Positions 23,221 to 33,300 of a stretch of DNA of 64,000 nt are shown here, one piece after another; the stretch's first letter is position 1, and each line of letters starts with the position of its first letter. Position numbers and translations under genes: made by a program. The notes beneath the pieces were generated by a model, which was not told the origin of the DNA, searched no databases, and saw nothing but the letters and a program-made list of their open reading frames with translations. The DNA comes from Quillaja saponaria (Eukaryota; Streptophyta; Magnoliopsida; Fabales; Quillajaceae): NCBI GenBank assembly GCA_029379385.1, contig CM055617.1, positions 15,260,679 through 15,324,678 on the forward strand, in the 5' to 3' direction.

Positions 23221-23261
23221 GGGGTGCAACACGAGGACTTCCCAGGAGGTCACCCATCCTA
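23221..23261 (-). ncRNA. 5S rRNA 3'-end fragment fused to RTE 5' end
   Basis: On the minus strand this reads TAGGATGGGTGACCTCCTGG, then GAAGTCCTCGTGTTGCACCCC. That is the last ~41 nt of plant 5S ribosomal RNA, with one apparent difference (C for T near the end, from memory of the conserved sequence). It is followed by TCTTTT, resembling a Pol III terminator tract, and then by the RTE leader. It is a retrotransposed fragment, not a 5S gene: the 5' two thirds, including most of the internal promoter, are absent. Confidence 0.85.
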
Positions 23262-24300
23262 ATGGAGGCTATTTTTCTACTTAGGAGATTAATGGAGAAA
23301 TATAGAGAAAATAAAAAGGATCTTCACATGGTCTTTATTGATCTAGAAAAAGCGTATGATAAGGTGCCAAGACAAGTCTTGTGGTGGGTGCGGACTGTAG
23401 ATGGTATGACTGGAGAGTTCCCGATTACGATAGGTGTTCACCAAGGTTCATCCTTAAGTCCTTACCTATTTGCGTTAGTCATGGATGAACTCACCTATAA
23501 TATTCAAGATAGGGCTCCTTGGTGCATGTTGTTTGCTGATGATATTGTGTTGGTAAACGAAACTAGGGAAGGTTTAAATTCTAAACTAGGAATGTGGTGG
23601 AACGCGTTAGAATCTAAAGGCCTTAGATTGAGTCGGACAAAAACTGAATATATGGAGTGCAATTTTAGTAAAACTAGAGGAGGCCCGAATGATATAATTT
23701 TAGACGGTCAGACAATCCCTACCAAGGATGTGTTTAAGTATTTAGGGTCATTTATACAAAAAGATGGTGCAATTGAGCATGATACAAAACCATAGGATTA
23801 AGGCAGGGTGGGTGAAGTGGCAGGAGTGCTTCGGGAGTTTTATGTGATCCTAAAATCCCGAATAGATTGAAAGGAAAATTTTATAAGTCGGCAATGAGAC
23901 CAGCTATGCTGTATGGTACCGAATGTTGGGCAGTTAAGAAGTAACATTCGCATAAGATGGGAGTAGCCGAAATGAGAATGTTAAGATGGATGACAAGACA
24001 TACAAGAAAGGATAGAATAAGAAATGAGGAGATTCGTAGGAAGGTGGAAGTAGCACCTATTGAGGAGAAAATGAGGGAGAATCGTCTACGTTGGTTTGGA
24101 CACATCCAACGTCAGCCAATGGACGCAGTAGTTAAGCAAGGTGACATGGTCCAGGTGCCTAGGTGTTAGACAGGGAAAGGGGAGACCGAAACTTACATGG
24201 GGAGCAGTCATCAAGAAAGATATGACTGTACTAGGAATTAATGAAAATCTTGTTTTGGATCGATGCGAATGGAGGAAAAAGGATTCATATAGCCGACCCC
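23262..24300 (+). pseudogene. Outer RTE ORF, C-terminal half (RT core)
   Basis: Open frame 23262-23795 carries [40 protein letters not shown] and [16 protein letters not shown], the RT catalytic core. About 26 codons after VLWW are deleted relative to the inverted copy. Frame 23957-24169 has the C-terminal region ([20 protein letters not shown]). Confidence 0.85.
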
Positions 24301-24334
24301 AACTAGCTTGAGATTTTAAGGCTTAGTTGAGTTG

Positions 24335-24351
24335 AGCTTTTAACACCCATA
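24335..24351 (+). repeat. Target-site duplication, right copy (17 bp)
   Basis: Identical to 17983-17999, directly after the TTGAGTTGAG-type 3' end of the outer RTE element. Confidence 0.9.
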
Positions 24352-24585
24352 TTTCATTCACATGTTTCTTATCAGAAGTTACTATTAAAAGAGGTTGTCA
24401 ACTTCTTGAAAGGGAAGAAGCTTGATGAGAAATTGCTCAGAAGATTGAAGTCAGCTCTCAGCTTGCAGTTAAGCCAGTTCTCAACGAAGCAGAGAAAAAA
24501 GCAAATCCAGGACCTTGATGTAAAAGAGTGGCTCGATGAACTCAACAATGCTGTTAATTACTTGGCACAATTGAATTCATGATTA
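24352..24585 (+). pseudogene. NLR pseudogene B: coiled-coil (Rx N) fragment
   Basis: About 24395-24585 encodes a close relative of residues ~27-80 of the intact CNL at 52971: VVNFLKGKKLDEKLLRRLK, then after a shift KKQIQDLDVKEWLDELNNAV. A frameshift in the middle and a stop soon after (LNS then TGA) end it. No NB-ARC domain follows. At about 24586 the sequence changes abruptly to NLR 3'-flank DNA. The start codon region is also not conserved. Confidence 0.85.
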
Positions 24586-25210
24586 GATAAAAATCATGTA
24601 CATTGTCGGACTGAAGTTAAATTACTTCTCATGCTTTTAAGTTTTTTATTTTATATATATGTAAAGAAAAAAAATTATTAAAAAAGAAAAGAGTACAGGG
24701 AGGACTAGAAGTCCTCTTTAAAAAAAAAAAACTAAAATGATAAATAAGGCATGCTTTTAAGGATTCATCAATTGATTTTCTTCTTGTTTGCTTTTCAAGA
24801 CAACTGTGGAGGTTTTAATTACTTCTAGAACTATTTTTTGACATGCTCCTTTGACTCTGACTTTTCAGTTTAGGCACTAATCTGATGACTTCTGCTGTTT
24901 TGACTTGTGGCTATCTGGCAAACTACCTCCAAGATGTCGCCGATGTTGAGAATGAAAGCTTTGGAGCAGGTTTAGCAAGAACCATATTCCATCATTGACA
25001 TTCATGCTGGATAGTTTCCTGAAACCCTTCTGTAGACAACTCATTGTGTCATTCATATCTCTACTATCCAATTCATTTATGGGCTTTTCCCATGAAGTTA
25101 AAGATCTTGATGGCAAGGCTTCTCATTTATGCAGAGTAAGAGTGACATATCTCTACATCCAAGAGATGAAAAGGTAATTTTATAGGAAATCAGTGATTAA
25201 ACCCACACTA
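24586..25210 (+). repeat. NLR 3'-flank module, partial copy in pseudogene B
   Basis: Matches about 62450-62890 (and 17795-17965 at its start): GGACTGAAGTTAAATTA, GATTCATCAATTGATTTT, GATGACTTCTGCTGTTTTGA, TACCTCCAAGATGTCG, GTTGAGAATGAAAGCTTT, AACCATATTCCATCATTGAC and the ACATATCTCTACATC block. It carries a 108-bp insertion at 24642-24749. Its place between a CC fragment and an LRR fragment shows rearrangement. Confidence 0.8.
24642..24749 (-). mobile_element. Short retroposed insertion (SINE-like or LINE tail), 108 bp
   Basis: Absent from the parallel copies at 17835 and 62495. It is flanked by the 12-bp direct repeat CATGCTTTTAAG (24630-24641 and 24750-24761). The left end is T-rich, consistent with a minus-strand insertion with an A tail. 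It contains the palindrome GAGGACTAGAAGTCCTC. Family not identified. Confidence 0.7.
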
Positions 25211-25254
25211 TACAACAAAAGCCTGAACAAATCCCATCATATGATTTGGTTGAA

Positions 25255-25870
25255 ATAGTCATTAAAAACTGTGAACTTTATATCTTTCGCCAAAGAAGGA
25301 TTTCCTGCTCCCTACTTGTCTATTTTAAATGTTTCCGGCTGCAACAACTTGAAGTATTTGCCTAATGAAATACATTCCCTTCTCCCAATGTTAAAATCTC
25401 TGATAATAGATGATTGCTCCGAAATGCAGTTTTTCTTGGAGGAGGTTTTCCATCTAATTTGAGTTCACTCGAGATCATAAATTGTGACAAACTTGTTGAT
25501 CGCCGGATGGACTGGCATTTGCCTGCTTCTCTCTCCAAACTTCGTATTCATGGTAATTATGAAAGCGTGGAATCCTTTCCGGAGGAGGGCTTGCTGCCTA
25601 CTTCTCTCACCTTTCTGTCTTTTAAAACTTTTCTTGTCTACAAAAATTGGACGATAAGGGTTTCAAAACGTAAGCTCTCTTGAGCTATTCGATATTGAAA
25701 ATTGCCCCAGGTTGGAGTCCTTGACGGAAGAGAGATTGACTACTTCTTTAATCAAACTCACAATCAAAGAATGTCATTTGCTTGAAGAAGGTATCCTTAT
25801 GAAGAAATGGAAATTTGGCAAAAGATTGCTCACATTACGGTTATTTGCATTGCTGATAAAACCATTAAAT
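25255..25870 (+). pseudogene. NLR pseudogene B: C-terminal LRR fragment
   Basis: Matches the last ~210 residues of the intact CNL. Frame 25414-25683 carries FPSNLSSLEIINCDKLVDRR, MDWHLPASLSKLRIHGNYES and PEEGLLPTSLTFLSF. Frame 25712-25957 carries ESLTEERLTTSLIKLTIKEC. Frameshifts near 25415, 25640 and 25800 break it. The leucine-rich repeats would form the recognition surface of the receptor; here they are non-functional. It runs directly into a 3' flank like that of the intact gene. Confidence 0.85.
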
Positions 25871-26560
25871 GAGCTTCAACTCCACAAGGATTCTTCCATC
25901 GTCATCAATTTCTTTGTAGGTAATTGTACTAGACTTGCAATTTTTAGTACACTTTAGAACTAAATATTATTACCTCGCTTGCATGGTTTCCTTTTTCTTT
26001 TTCTTTTTCTTTTAGTATTTAACATAGAACATTTAGTTCAGGCCCCAAAAAAAATTTAACACTTAATTTAATAATTTGAACTCGCCATTTCCCTAGCCCT
26101 GAAAAACAAAAACTTGATTTCCAAAATGTTTACCTCTTTGCTTGGATATCTTTCACACAAAATGTTGATGGAAGTATGTATTACTACTTAAAGCATCCCT
26201 GACTTCGAAAGCAATTCAAAAGAAATGACACACCACTTACTGACAATCTATCTCCTAACTTATATATTGCTTGTACAATGCACCTCCTAGTTGGGCTCTT
26301 TGTAGTTTTCTTTTAGATTATATGGTACCTCTTTCAATGATTAACATGCAGCAAGCAAGACATGGAGAAGAGAAATGATTGGTTGAAGAGAAGAAGAAGA
26401 GGAAGAAAAGAAATGGATGTATGATGCATCTTTGGATTATATAGGCAGAGTTGCTCTCTATGTTTCAACCATGGTGTGGAAAACTTCAAATCTTATTGCA
26501 TCAAAAGGATTACGATCCATTCACTGGGAAAATTTCAGTTTGAAGATAACGATGAAATCT
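25871..26560 (+). repeat. NLR 3' UTR/flank, copy B
   Basis: Equivalent to 56754-57260 and 61250-61850: GGTAATTGTACTAGACTT, TTAGTAC-A--TA, CCTAGTTGGGCTCTTTGTAG, GCAGCAAGCAAGACATGGAG, the GTATGATGCATC block and a CATGTTTCAACCAT block. The frame at 26417-26665 is not supported as a gene. Confidence 0.75.
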
Positions 26561-26789
26561 GTAAGTAGTTTTTTTTTTTCCTTCTTCAAATCTTTAAATA
26601 TGGAAAAGATGGAAAAGATGATAGACTTTATAAATTCCATTCTTTGCATCATTTTCAATTCATGATTGACAGTTACTAAAATGTTGATGAATTTAAAATT
26701 TTGCTTCAAATTTTATGCTTATAATATCTTGCTAGTTGCTTCTTCTTCACTCTTCTGTTATGGGATCTTAATGTGTGCAAGTGTGTGGT

Positions 26790-26890
26790 TAACAGATAGA
26801 CCAGTAAAAAGCGAGGTCTAAGATTACTAAAGAACTGCTTCAGCAACCAAAAGATTTCTTCTGGATGAAGTCTAGAGTTGTGAAATTGCA
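26790..26890 (+). repeat. NLR downstream repeat shared with 59265-59365
   Basis: The two stretches share the words ACAGAT-GACCAGTAA-like start, AGCGAGGT(C)T-AGATTA, and GATTTCTTCTGGATG-AGT versus GACTTCTGGATGGACT, in the same order. This extends the duplicated NLR flank further downstream. Confidence 0.5.
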
Positions 26891-26929
26891 TGAAGATATT
26901 GATCCATTGTTAATGGAAAATTTCTAGCG

Positions 26930-29515
26930 AAGGTACAATATTAGGCTTCTGATTAATGGGATGTTCTATGATGAAGCAGTTCTCAGAGCCGATCACATCA
27001 TTGGTGCTGAATGATAGTGCAAGACCATATCTACTTGATAGTTGTGGCTATTTATTTGCAGCATATCACATACTTCACAAAGGAAGGCAGAAGAGCTCAA
27101 AAGTGAGCATTGATAGTTAGGTCAATTTCTGGTTCAGGAGGGCAAAGTAAGTATCACCGTTTGAAGCAAAAGGGGCCTGCTCAAATTAACCTGTTGTCTT
27201 CTTGAAGAGATTCTATTATTTGATGATTGGACTAAATACGGTGTTGTAGCTTCTGAAGATCTTGGTATTGAGAGCGTGATAATTAAGAAAGAGAGAGACA
27301 TACCTTGGTGCCTTTCTTTCTTATTGGCTTTGTGCGTTTACTCTCCCAATTCAAGGATGCTAGTAGGATGGCGAAGTGGGACGAACTTTCAATCTTGTTA
27401 TTCTAGTACTAGCTAGTCTTTAGAGAGATTTGAATGAAGTGTACAATTTCTCTAATCTTGGCTGAGTCCAACAAGGTTTCATTTTTCATTATTTATATGC
27501 AAGGATAGATCAGTAATTTGGGACTTATGACCGCTAAAGGATATGGAGTTGAGCAACCTTCCTATGATTAGAATTTCAGGTGAATGTGCTGCTAAATGCA
27601 GTGATCCTTTATCAGCATGAGAGTTTATTAGATTTGGTTGACATATACTTTGGGATTCCATAATGCCTTTTAGGGAGGAAGCAGGCGACTCTAATAGATA
27701 ATGGAAAATTATCTATCACAAACTTTAATTATTTTGTCAGTGTGCACACTATTTATCTCCCTCTGCAATGTGAAGGTCAATTTATCATGAACCCTTACAA
27801 TCCTCATAGGTGTCCTCGTTAATTTAGGTTTACTCAAATGACTTTAGGAGATCTAGTGAAAGACTTCTAAGAAGGTTCAACTGGTCAACTTTACCAGTTA
27901 TATAGTCATGCTTACGCTTAAATACTAAGTCTATTGTGATCATGTCGTGTCATGAAGAAAATGAATTGACAAAGGAATGGACCTTTGTTAATAAGCAATT
28001 CTCTGCCTGGTGGTCTAGATTTCAGGGAAATCACATTATGGAAAGGACTACTTCATTATCTGAACTTGATATTTCAAGCGCCTTAAGGCATGTTGTGCAA
28101 TAGGTAAGGGCAAGACTAGTAATGTAATCAAGGTAGCTAATAAAAAAGATAAAGGGCTATCATGTGCAAGTAACATACCTTAAAGTACAATCTCTGATGA
28201 TAAAAAATACAAAGACAAGGCTTGCTTCTACAAATAATGTTGGCATTGAAAATGTTTCAGCAACTTTATCTAGCAAAAGGAAAGCTTCTAATGTTGAACT
28301 AAAAAATCCTATGCCTTATCATGGATATGTGTGAAGATGATAGTGAAAGAAAATGGTGAACGTCATTGGAAGTGATCTGAGAAAATCTTTAAAACTTCTA
28401 TACAAGAGAAATTTGATCAGCCCTCATATCCTCTTGACGACTTCTTTGCCAATGTTCTTAGTTCTTCACAACCAGTATATGCAATTCAATTCTAGTTAAT
28501 GTCATCGTCTTTTTCTCTGTCATCCTTTTTTTTTTTATTAGGCATGCATATGACAATATTTTACTTTTGCTTATTTATTTCACTTTTATAAATTGGGGCA
28601 TGCGATCTTGTATTTTTAGACAAAATTCATGCTTCTCATCAAGGCTGTCCAGCTCTAAGTGAGGATTCAGTTCGTGGTCTTAGTGCTTTAGATGTAATCA
28701 TGAGGATAATTGAAAATTCTCAAGTGATAGAGATTCTGACTGATATCTCAAAATCAGCTGCTTAAGGTACACCATTACCTACATTTTGCACCCCTTCAAT
28801 TGAACAACTAATTAAAGATGCCCAATTGGAAGACAATGGTCTTAGTGATGGAACTCTTGACATTGGTGCAGATTCTCTTGGGAAGGGTCATGTGGGAATA
28901 TTCATACCTCAACCACCTGAAGTGTCTATATTTAATGTTGCAACTATAACAAGGGATTGAAACAAGCAAGCAAATACACTTGTTGGGAATTTTATCATAG
29001 TAAAGATAGTCTGCAATTCTTTTGGAAAATTTTGAGTTGATTTCACTCTACTTTTTGAATTAATTGAGACGTATGATGATGATCCATCGCCTCTAAAGGA
29101 GAGGTTTAGTGCCTATATGCAGAATGTCTCTAAATTCTTACCAATTAAGTCAACATTTTCTAGTTGAATGACTCAAGAGCAACATGATCGGTATATTGCA
29201 AAGATAAAAATACAAAAGTGCGTAGTAGGTAAACTAGATAATCTATTACTACTGAGAGAGTTTCTTTGCATAATTTGGACAAGTTTTGTTCTCGAAGAAA
29301 GACATTGTCAAAAGAGCTTGAAAAAATTAACACTAATGCCAAGAATCTCATAGCCAAAGTTGCTGACAATAATGCAAAGTCATTTGAGTATGCAAAAGAA
29401 TTTTCTACTCTTGAGGCAAAGTTGGGTGAAATTCAAAATATTGATCTTTTGACTAAGCATGATAGGGCGATTCTAAATACATCACATTGGTTCTTGGGAG
29501 ACGACGCTTAGAGTG
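26930..29515 (+). pseudogene. Plant mobile domain (PMD, aminotransferase-like) pseudogene
   Basis: PMD proteins are plant proteins related to transposon-encoded domains; MAIN-type members are host genes. Broken plus-strand frames follow the domain. They are VSIDS-VNFWFRRAK near 27100; WCLSFLLALCVYSPNSRML near 27310; NYFVSVHTIYLPLQCEGQFI then MNPYNPHRCPR-FRFTQ at about 27730-27840 (typical LEPYxPxRxxRQFGFxQ signature); and WTFVNKQFSAWWSRFQGNHI near 27980. A C-terminal coiled-coil frame (29266-29511, SKELEKINTNAKNLIAKVAD) fits the tail of such proteins. Many stops, so not functional. It lies antisense to and just beyond the 3' end of the Gypsy polyprotein, so it could be an extra ORF of that element rather than an independent locus. 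Confidence 0.75.
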
Positions 29516-29830
29516 GTCTAAAGTGGATGTCATGATTTTTATTTTTATTATCATTTTTTTTATCAGTTTATTGCAATTTACTTTCCTTTTCATATAATGG
29601 AACTATTGACTTTTGAACTTTGATAATTATTCAAAATGCCATTCTCCCTTCCTCTTATGCTTTGTTATTCATCAAATGACACACTATTCCATTGGTTTAC
29701 TGACATGCTTTACATGAAACTTTTTTTTTTATTTTTTATTATGTGAGTGAACTTAATAAATAACTAAGCTCCTACGTACACAAAAAGACATCAAGTCAAA
29801 ACATAGTTTAGGATATTAATTCTTTGGTTT
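29516..29830. other. Unassigned spacer between PMD remnant and Gypsy 3' repeats
   Basis: AT-rich with poly-T tracts. A Gypsy 3' LTR boundary might lie here, but no matching partner LTR was found on the other side of the element. Confidence 0.4.
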
Positions 29831-29834
29831 AGTT

Positions 29835-30018
29835 TAGTCGTACACAGTTTATACTCGTGTGGGCAAGGAGTAGTACAATAGGTTTTTTTTTTTTTTTGGG
29901 TCATTCACAGTTTAAACTCAAGCGGGTCAGGAGTATTACAAGAGAGATTTTGATTTTTTATTTATTTATCAAATGGGTCATTCACAGTTTATATTCATGT
30001 GGGCCAAAAGTATCATGT
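29835..30018 (-). repeat. Three imperfect tandem repeats in Gypsy 3' region
   Basis: Three units start at about 29839, 29900 and 29972. Each carries CACAGTTTA(A/T)A(C/T)TC, GTGGGC or GCGGGTC, and AGGAGTA-TACA (or a close variant). They lie just beyond the stop of the Gypsy polyprotein. Short tandem repeats at this position are known for Tat/Ogre-lineage Gypsy elements. Confidence 0.7.
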
Positions 30019-30039
30019 TGTTTAGGCTTATCCTATTAG

Positions 30040-30319
30040 GAGCACCAACCCCTATGAGTTATAGTCCTTCAAGAATTTACCATCGATTGGTCCAACTCTT
30101 AAACCATCATTCTCAAAAAATTTGCATGCTCTATTTGTGTAGGCTTCTATCACAACATAAGGTTCATCCCACTTTGACAATAATTTATTTCCAGTTTTAT
30201 GAGTTATGATAATAGGTCTTAAAGCAAGTACTAGATCGCCGACTTTATATAATTGCAGACGAGTTTTTTTATGGTGTGCCTTGGTCAGTCAAGCTTGGTA
30301 ATATTTAAGATGGTGTTGA
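30040..30319 (-). pseudogene. Gypsy integrase C-terminal fragment
   Basis: Minus strand, directly in frame with the part ending at 35573 once the insertion is ignored. It encodes HHLKYYQA, a stop, LTKAHHKKTR, YKVGDLVLALRPIIITHKTG, KWDEPYVVIEAYTNRA and GPIDGKFLKDYNS before a stop. This is the chromatin-proximal C-terminal domain of Tat/Ogre integrases. One in-frame stop after YYQA. Confidence 0.85.
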
Positions 30320-33300
30320 TGCTAGTAGCATGCACTACAAGCCAATGATATTAGATGTGTATGGTATATTGTAAATACAGTCTTATTCAGTTATTAATAA
30401 AATGAATATGTTTCATTATTATATGGTATTATTATTTATCACGTACCTTAATTGCTAGTTAATTATTTAGTATAAACATGATAAATCTCATAGAATATAA
30501 GCAATAAAAATAAGAACCACGATGTGATCATGCTTATGGGATATCTTTTCTTAAGCTTTGTTCTTAAATATTCCTAATCATAGGATCATTAATAATGGGA
30601 ATTAATGATCCAATTAGATTAGTGTTATAACCCTTACAATCCAATAATGTAAAAATTGAGTTTACACACAATGGTTCAATTTACATTATCAACTAAACAA
30701 ATTAATTGAATAACATTATAGTTAAATATATTACAATTCGATATCTTAGTATATAATTTTAAAAAGGTGTTTATTTATTATCGTAAAGTAAATAATACTG
30801 TAACAAAGTAAATTCAAGCGAGTGTTATAATATATTGGTGTATAAATATATTAAGATTTAATTATTTTCACAACGAAATTAGATAAATAACCAATACCAC
30901 TAGATAGGTGTTATATAACCACCAAAAGGGGAACCACATATTGAAATAGTAACCATGGCCTTAAATATCTTGCATTAATTAATTTCTTATATTTATTTTA
31001 TTTTATTTTATTTGTTTGTTCCCTTTTTGTTTTCTTCCCCCTTTGACTGATTTCACTTCTTGAAGATTCACGATTTTTCTTAGTTCCTCTTCTCCACCAC
31101 CATGCTTGCTCTTCTCTAACAATTTCGATGGTGATGTTCCAATTCCAGCCGAGAAAGAGAGGTCTCCCTTCCTTTTTCTCCCTTGCTTTCCATTTAGTTG
31201 TAGTTGAAGGGTGGTTAGTGAGGCAGGAGCTGCTGGTAACTCCATGGAACGGGTGGGAGCAACCCTGTTTTGGCATTCCATGGCTGAATGGTAGCTGAAT
31301 CAAGTCCTAGCCTCCAAACGCTTTCTTGTTTTCCCTTGCTGCACCTTGTCTATCATAGTCTTGGAGTTTAGCTGGCTGAAGAGTGCTTACAATCATGGCA
31401 GCTGGTGTTGAGGCTGAAATTTTTCCTTTATGTTTGTTTTTCCCTTGTGGGGTTGTGAGGTATGGATTATTCTTCTTGTTTGTTTAATTCTTGTTCAATT
31501 TAAGGGTTTAGGTGTGTGTAGGTGTGAGTTAATTGAGTGTATAACCATTTTTTTATAGGATGTTGCTGTCCCCTGTTATGGGCAGCAACATGAACGATTT
31601 TTGTTCTTCTTGTTGGCTGGCTGTTAAAGACCAAGAAGAGCAAAATTTCCTAGCTTGGAAGGTTACAGAAACTAGGGGGCAGCAAATTTTGGCCGTGGGA
31701 CTTAAATTAGCTGAGGGTAGTTAAGTTTGTTGGGTTAATTTCAATGAAGTATTTAAGGTCTAGTTTAAAAATTTGTACATAAAGAAAGTAAAAAAATGGT
31801 AATTTGTGAATCAAGATACAACATGAGAATTGATTTAATAATTGTGGAATTGTTTTGGATCATACCTTTAAATTATCTAACTAAACTTTAAAACTAATGT
31901 GGGAGTTATTAAGAATGTTCAATTAATGTGGTATGTTGAATTATTGGGATGGATAGATATAGATTCATACACATGTCAATGGAGGAAAATGACACCTTTA
32001 TGGTGTTTGATAAAATGTTTGAAAGAAATCAGTTATAGTAAATTTAAGTTTTAGTGGTTAGTGTTGTTAAGGTGAATAAGAATTCATAAGCAATAGAAAA
32101 GAGTGATTGGTTGATGTTGTGGGCTAAGGAATTAATGAAAAAATGAGTGGTGTTATGAACAAAGGAGTTGTAGTTATGAGTAAAGTGTGGGGAAAACGAA
32201 AGTTGAGTGGCATTTGAAGAATTACAGGGCCAGATTGCAGGGGTTAGAAAAACCTTGTGTTTCAGGTGTTTTCGGGGCTGAATTAAATTAAGGTTTCAAA
32301 AGAGAAAGTGTAGCTTAAGATCTTGGTAGCTTCGTTCCAAATATGTTGTGAGTTATAGTTATTAGACTCTGGCTAGGTTAGGTAGGATTCGTAGTGCTCT
32401 GTTTTTGGTTCATGTAAGAAATTAAGTGGGTTCAAGATTGAATTTAGGAAAGTTTCTAAATAATAAAGATAGATATACTTGTCTATTAATAAATCCAATA
32501 AACAGAATCGGATTTCGTTTTACCTAGGAAAATTTATATTCAATTAACTATGGTAACGTCAAAGCTGTCAAAAATCCTTCGTGTTACAGAATTTGATGCA
32601 ACTTCAAACAATAAACTGTATTGATATACAAATCAAAAAAGTACAAATGATATACCATTATAAAGATACATGTGTCTAATATTTAATAAATTTTACGAAA
32701 CTAGATTTGGAGTTTCCTGGAGAAAAATATGACCGTTAAAGTAGACATTAGTCCAAACCTCAAGTTTGGACAGCTTTAACATTTTTAACTCACTAAATGC
32801 TTTCTATTCTTTTCTAATGGTTTCTCCTATCATATGCTTTGCTCAAGATATTTAAAAGGCCTCTTCATTGTTAACCTTATTACCTAAAGTCTAATCCATA
32901 TTAATTGACATCCAATAGTTTAAAGGAAAACTTTCATAAATAAACCTATATAAGTTAAGATATATAAGTTTAGTAAGTAAAAGAGTATAACAATAACGTT
33001 TATGAACTAAGTAGTATTTGGAATTATGAATTTCAATTTCAGATTCTAATGTGAACCTGATGAGATGCATGGACGCAAGTGTGAGTGACGAATGGAATTG
33101 GTAACAGGTGAGTGGTTAATTGCTACCTTTAGGGGCTAGATTAGTTTGTTTAATTATATATTTATTTGAATATTGGTGATATGTGGAAAGTAAGCAAGTA
33201 GAGTATTTCAATAATTTATATGAATTATATTTGTTTGATATGGTTGCTTTAATTGACATTGATTATGTTTGATAAGGGCTGACTCGTGAACATTTTCTAG

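Larger units (their letters stand above)
20026..23261 (-). mobile_element. RTE-clade LINE (inner, inverted copy), full length
   Basis: A nearly complete minus-strand RTE inserted in the opposite orientation into the outer RTE. Its 3' end is a short pentamer array, (AACTC)n on the plus strand at about 20031-20054, next to AAGCCTTAAAATCCCAAACT. Its 5' end has the same CTCCGCCAGAGG leader as the outer copy, preceded by a 5S rRNA fragment (23221-23261). The split of the host sequence is exact to within one or two bases (GGAAGATCTACA / ATGGAGGC), so any target-site duplication is at most a couple of bases. Confidence 0.9.
18000..24334 (+). mobile_element. RTE-clade LINE (outer copy), split by an inverted RTE copy
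   Basis: Plus-strand element starting ACTCCGCCAGAGGTTACTCT at 18000 and ending GGCTTAGTTGAGTTG at 24334, inside an exact 17-bp target-site duplication. Coding runs from about 18092 to about 20025, breaks at GGAAGATCTACA, and resumes at 23262 with the next codons (ATGGAGGCTATTTT). The order is AP endonuclease then reverse transcriptase with LFADD. The 3' end is a short TTGAG-type repeat rather than poly-A, as in RTE elements. Stops (for example TGA at 18866-18868 in place of an Arg codon) and a deletion of roughly 80 bp near 23390 make it inactive. Confidence 0.9.

Noticed and set aside
23221..23261. A functional 5S rRNA gene
   Set aside because: Only about the last third of 5S is present and it is fused to a LINE; most of the internal promoter is missing.
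29835..30018. CRISPR-like array
   Set aside because: Repeats are imperfect, only three, and this is a plant nuclear retroelement context.
31003..31303. Lysine/arginine-rich minus-strand frames as a DNA-binding protein
   Set aside because: Overlapping frames of a purine-rich LTR segment; the basic residues follow from AAG/AGG-rich composition.
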